Shown: positions 31,243 through 31,932 of the stretch, piece by piece
Numbering within the stretch: position 1 is the first letter of the stretch
How the letters are laid out: every line of letters begins with the position of its first letter
Assembly (NCBI GenBank): GCA_045643185.1
Contig: JAZUKH010000078.1
Coordinates: 1 to 31,932, forward strand
DNA: 31,932 nucleotides
Direction of reading: 5' to 3'
Source of the DNA: RGIG464 sp045643185
GTDB taxonomy: Bacteria > Myxococcota_A > Bradymonadia > UBA4248
Program-made: the position numbers and the translations under genes
Notes under the pieces: model-generated
What the model was told of the DNA's origin: nothing
The model's input: only the letters and a program-made list of their open reading frames with translations
The model's database searches: none

Positions 31243-31932
31243 TCAACCATCAATATCTGTGGCACGGCCAACGAAGAGCGCGGTGCCTGTTGATTTTTCA
31301 ATAATCGCGTAGAGGAACGGATGATCGACGGTGACCTTGACGATTCGAGGCATACCTCCTGCGGTAAAGCCGGTGGCCGTTGCCGCAGCGGCTTCAGCGC
31401 CTTCTTCAGTCACTTCGATGTATGCTTTGTGATAGATTCCACTGATGTACAGATCATCGTTCACCATGCCGCTGAAATCCGCGTCACCAAAGGCCTTGAC
31501 CATGCCTAGTTGCTTCATGATCGAAGTGAGCGGCGTATCGGCCTCAATACGGAATTTCGGCATCGACAATTCGAGTTTTGTTTCGAACATGTCGTTACGT
31601 GCAGCCCACAGAGCCTGCGCGTTCATCATCTTTTCAACATCTGCGAGTGCTGACGAGCCCGTTGCGCCTTCAGCTATTTTTGGCAAGATGACCATAAAAG
31701 CATAGGTACTTTCGTTAAAATCCATGTCGAAGGCCTGATAGGCATCGGTCTCGATGTAAGCGTGCTTGACCGTCTGATGCATCATATCGACAGATTTTGT
31801 GCCCGTTTCACCTTTGAAATCCTGTTTATTCGTTTTTTCAACTTTAAACGCTTCGGCCCACGGCTCTTTGAAATAAATGGCGTTCGTCAGCACAACCCGC
31901 GTGAGGCCATCGACCGAGCCATTCGGCAAGAT
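31243..31932 (-). CDS. Serpin lipoprotein 2, truncated by the window edge
   Basis: The C-terminal 229 residues of a second serpin; the 5' part lies beyond the window (the apparent start at 31929 is internal). Outside two patches it differs from serpin 1 by only a few residues. Hinge GAEAAAATAT is preserved, so inhibition is expected, but the loop reads TGFTAGGMPRIVKV instead of serpin 1's KLRMAPRPEP region and is three residues shorter. A second patch (SGMVNDDLYISG) also differs from serpin 1 (TGISGKTDLHINQ). A signal peptide is presumed by homology. Followed on the same strand, after 72 nt, by the RelA/SpoT-like gene. Confidence 0.9.
   Translation of the reverse strand: MLPNGSVDGLTRVVLTNAIYFKEPWAEAFKVEKTNKQDFKGETGTKSVDMMHQTVKHAYIETDAYQAFDMDFNESTYAFMVILPKIAEGATGSSALADVEKMMNAQALWAARNDMFETKLELSMPKFRIEADTPLTSIMKQLGMVKAFGDADFSGMVNDDLYISGIYHKAYIEVTEEGAEAAAATATGFTAGGMPRIVKVTVDHPFLYAIIEKSTGTALFVGRATDIDG

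Noticed and set aside
14198..31932. Reassignment of TGA to a sense codon in this organism
   Set aside because: TGA ends the lipoprotein at 14198 and both serpin genes at conserved positions, so the standard stop meaning holds.

Overview
The window is about 32 kb of chromosome from a diderm (Gram-negative) bacterium. It encodes a TamB-type envelope translocation protein, many lipoproteins with clear lipoboxes, secreted enzymes and the division proteins FtsL and FtsI. Overall style (many Cys-containing lipoproteins, SUMF1-type secreted proteins, DUF6345, serpins) suggests a myxococcote or other 'deltaproteobacterial' lineage; this is inference, as no rRNA or other marker is present. Most genes are moderately GC-rich. 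Two stretches are visibly AT-richer: the NERD-helicase gene (about 15.7-17.8 kb) and a cassette at about 24.0-26.3 kb. Both look acquired.

Layout. 1-1185: end of a secreted SH3/peptidoglycan-binding/C39-like peptidase and its terminator. 1186-1720: hairpin-rich DNA without a recognised gene. 1721-3763 (+): TPR/LytR_C-like lipoprotein, then a cyclophilin lipoprotein. 3865-10616 (-): tamB followed 2 nt later by an AI-2E-family transporter. 10751-14080 (-): Xaa-Pro aminopeptidase and a Cys-rich lipoprotein with a metallophosphoesterase-like domain that has lost its metal ligands. 14198-15556 (-): unknown lipoprotein. 15696-17624 (-): NERD nuclease/UvrD-like helicase. 17882-21163 (+): ftsL and ftsI outside a normal dcw cluster. 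21330-23269 (-): a lipoprotein with four YYGPAP/Cys repeats followed by a radical SAM/SPASM enzyme. 23311-25949 (-): a DUF6345 caspase-like protein, a lipoprotein interrupted by one in-frame TGA, and a SUMF1-type protein. 26170-26322 (+): possible IS66 remnant. 26334-28160 (-): YgiQ radical SAM protein. 28161-31932 (-): an imperfect tandem duplication with two serpin lipoproteins, one intact and one truncated RelA/SpoT-like gene, and a copied 5' scrap of ygiQ.

The best candidate for an undescribed system is the repeat lipoprotein plus radical SAM/SPASM pair at 21.3-23.3 kb. The lipoprotein has four modules, each with YYGPAP and an invariant CC-x13-C-x9-C pattern. It has its own likely promoter, and a hairpin terminator separates it from its presumed modifying enzyme, as in many RiPP precursor/maturase operons. 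The enzyme resembles the 'rSAM/lipoprotein' family known from Bacteroidetes, but the multi-repeat substrate looks different. Second is the serpin pair, nearly identical except in the reactive-centre loop and one nearby patch, which suggests target diversification after duplication. Third is the DUF6345 cassette with its in-frame TGA.

A family of bulged palindromic hairpins (TATNGC...GCNATA type) recurs in three intergenic regions and appears to be a dispersed genomic repeat.
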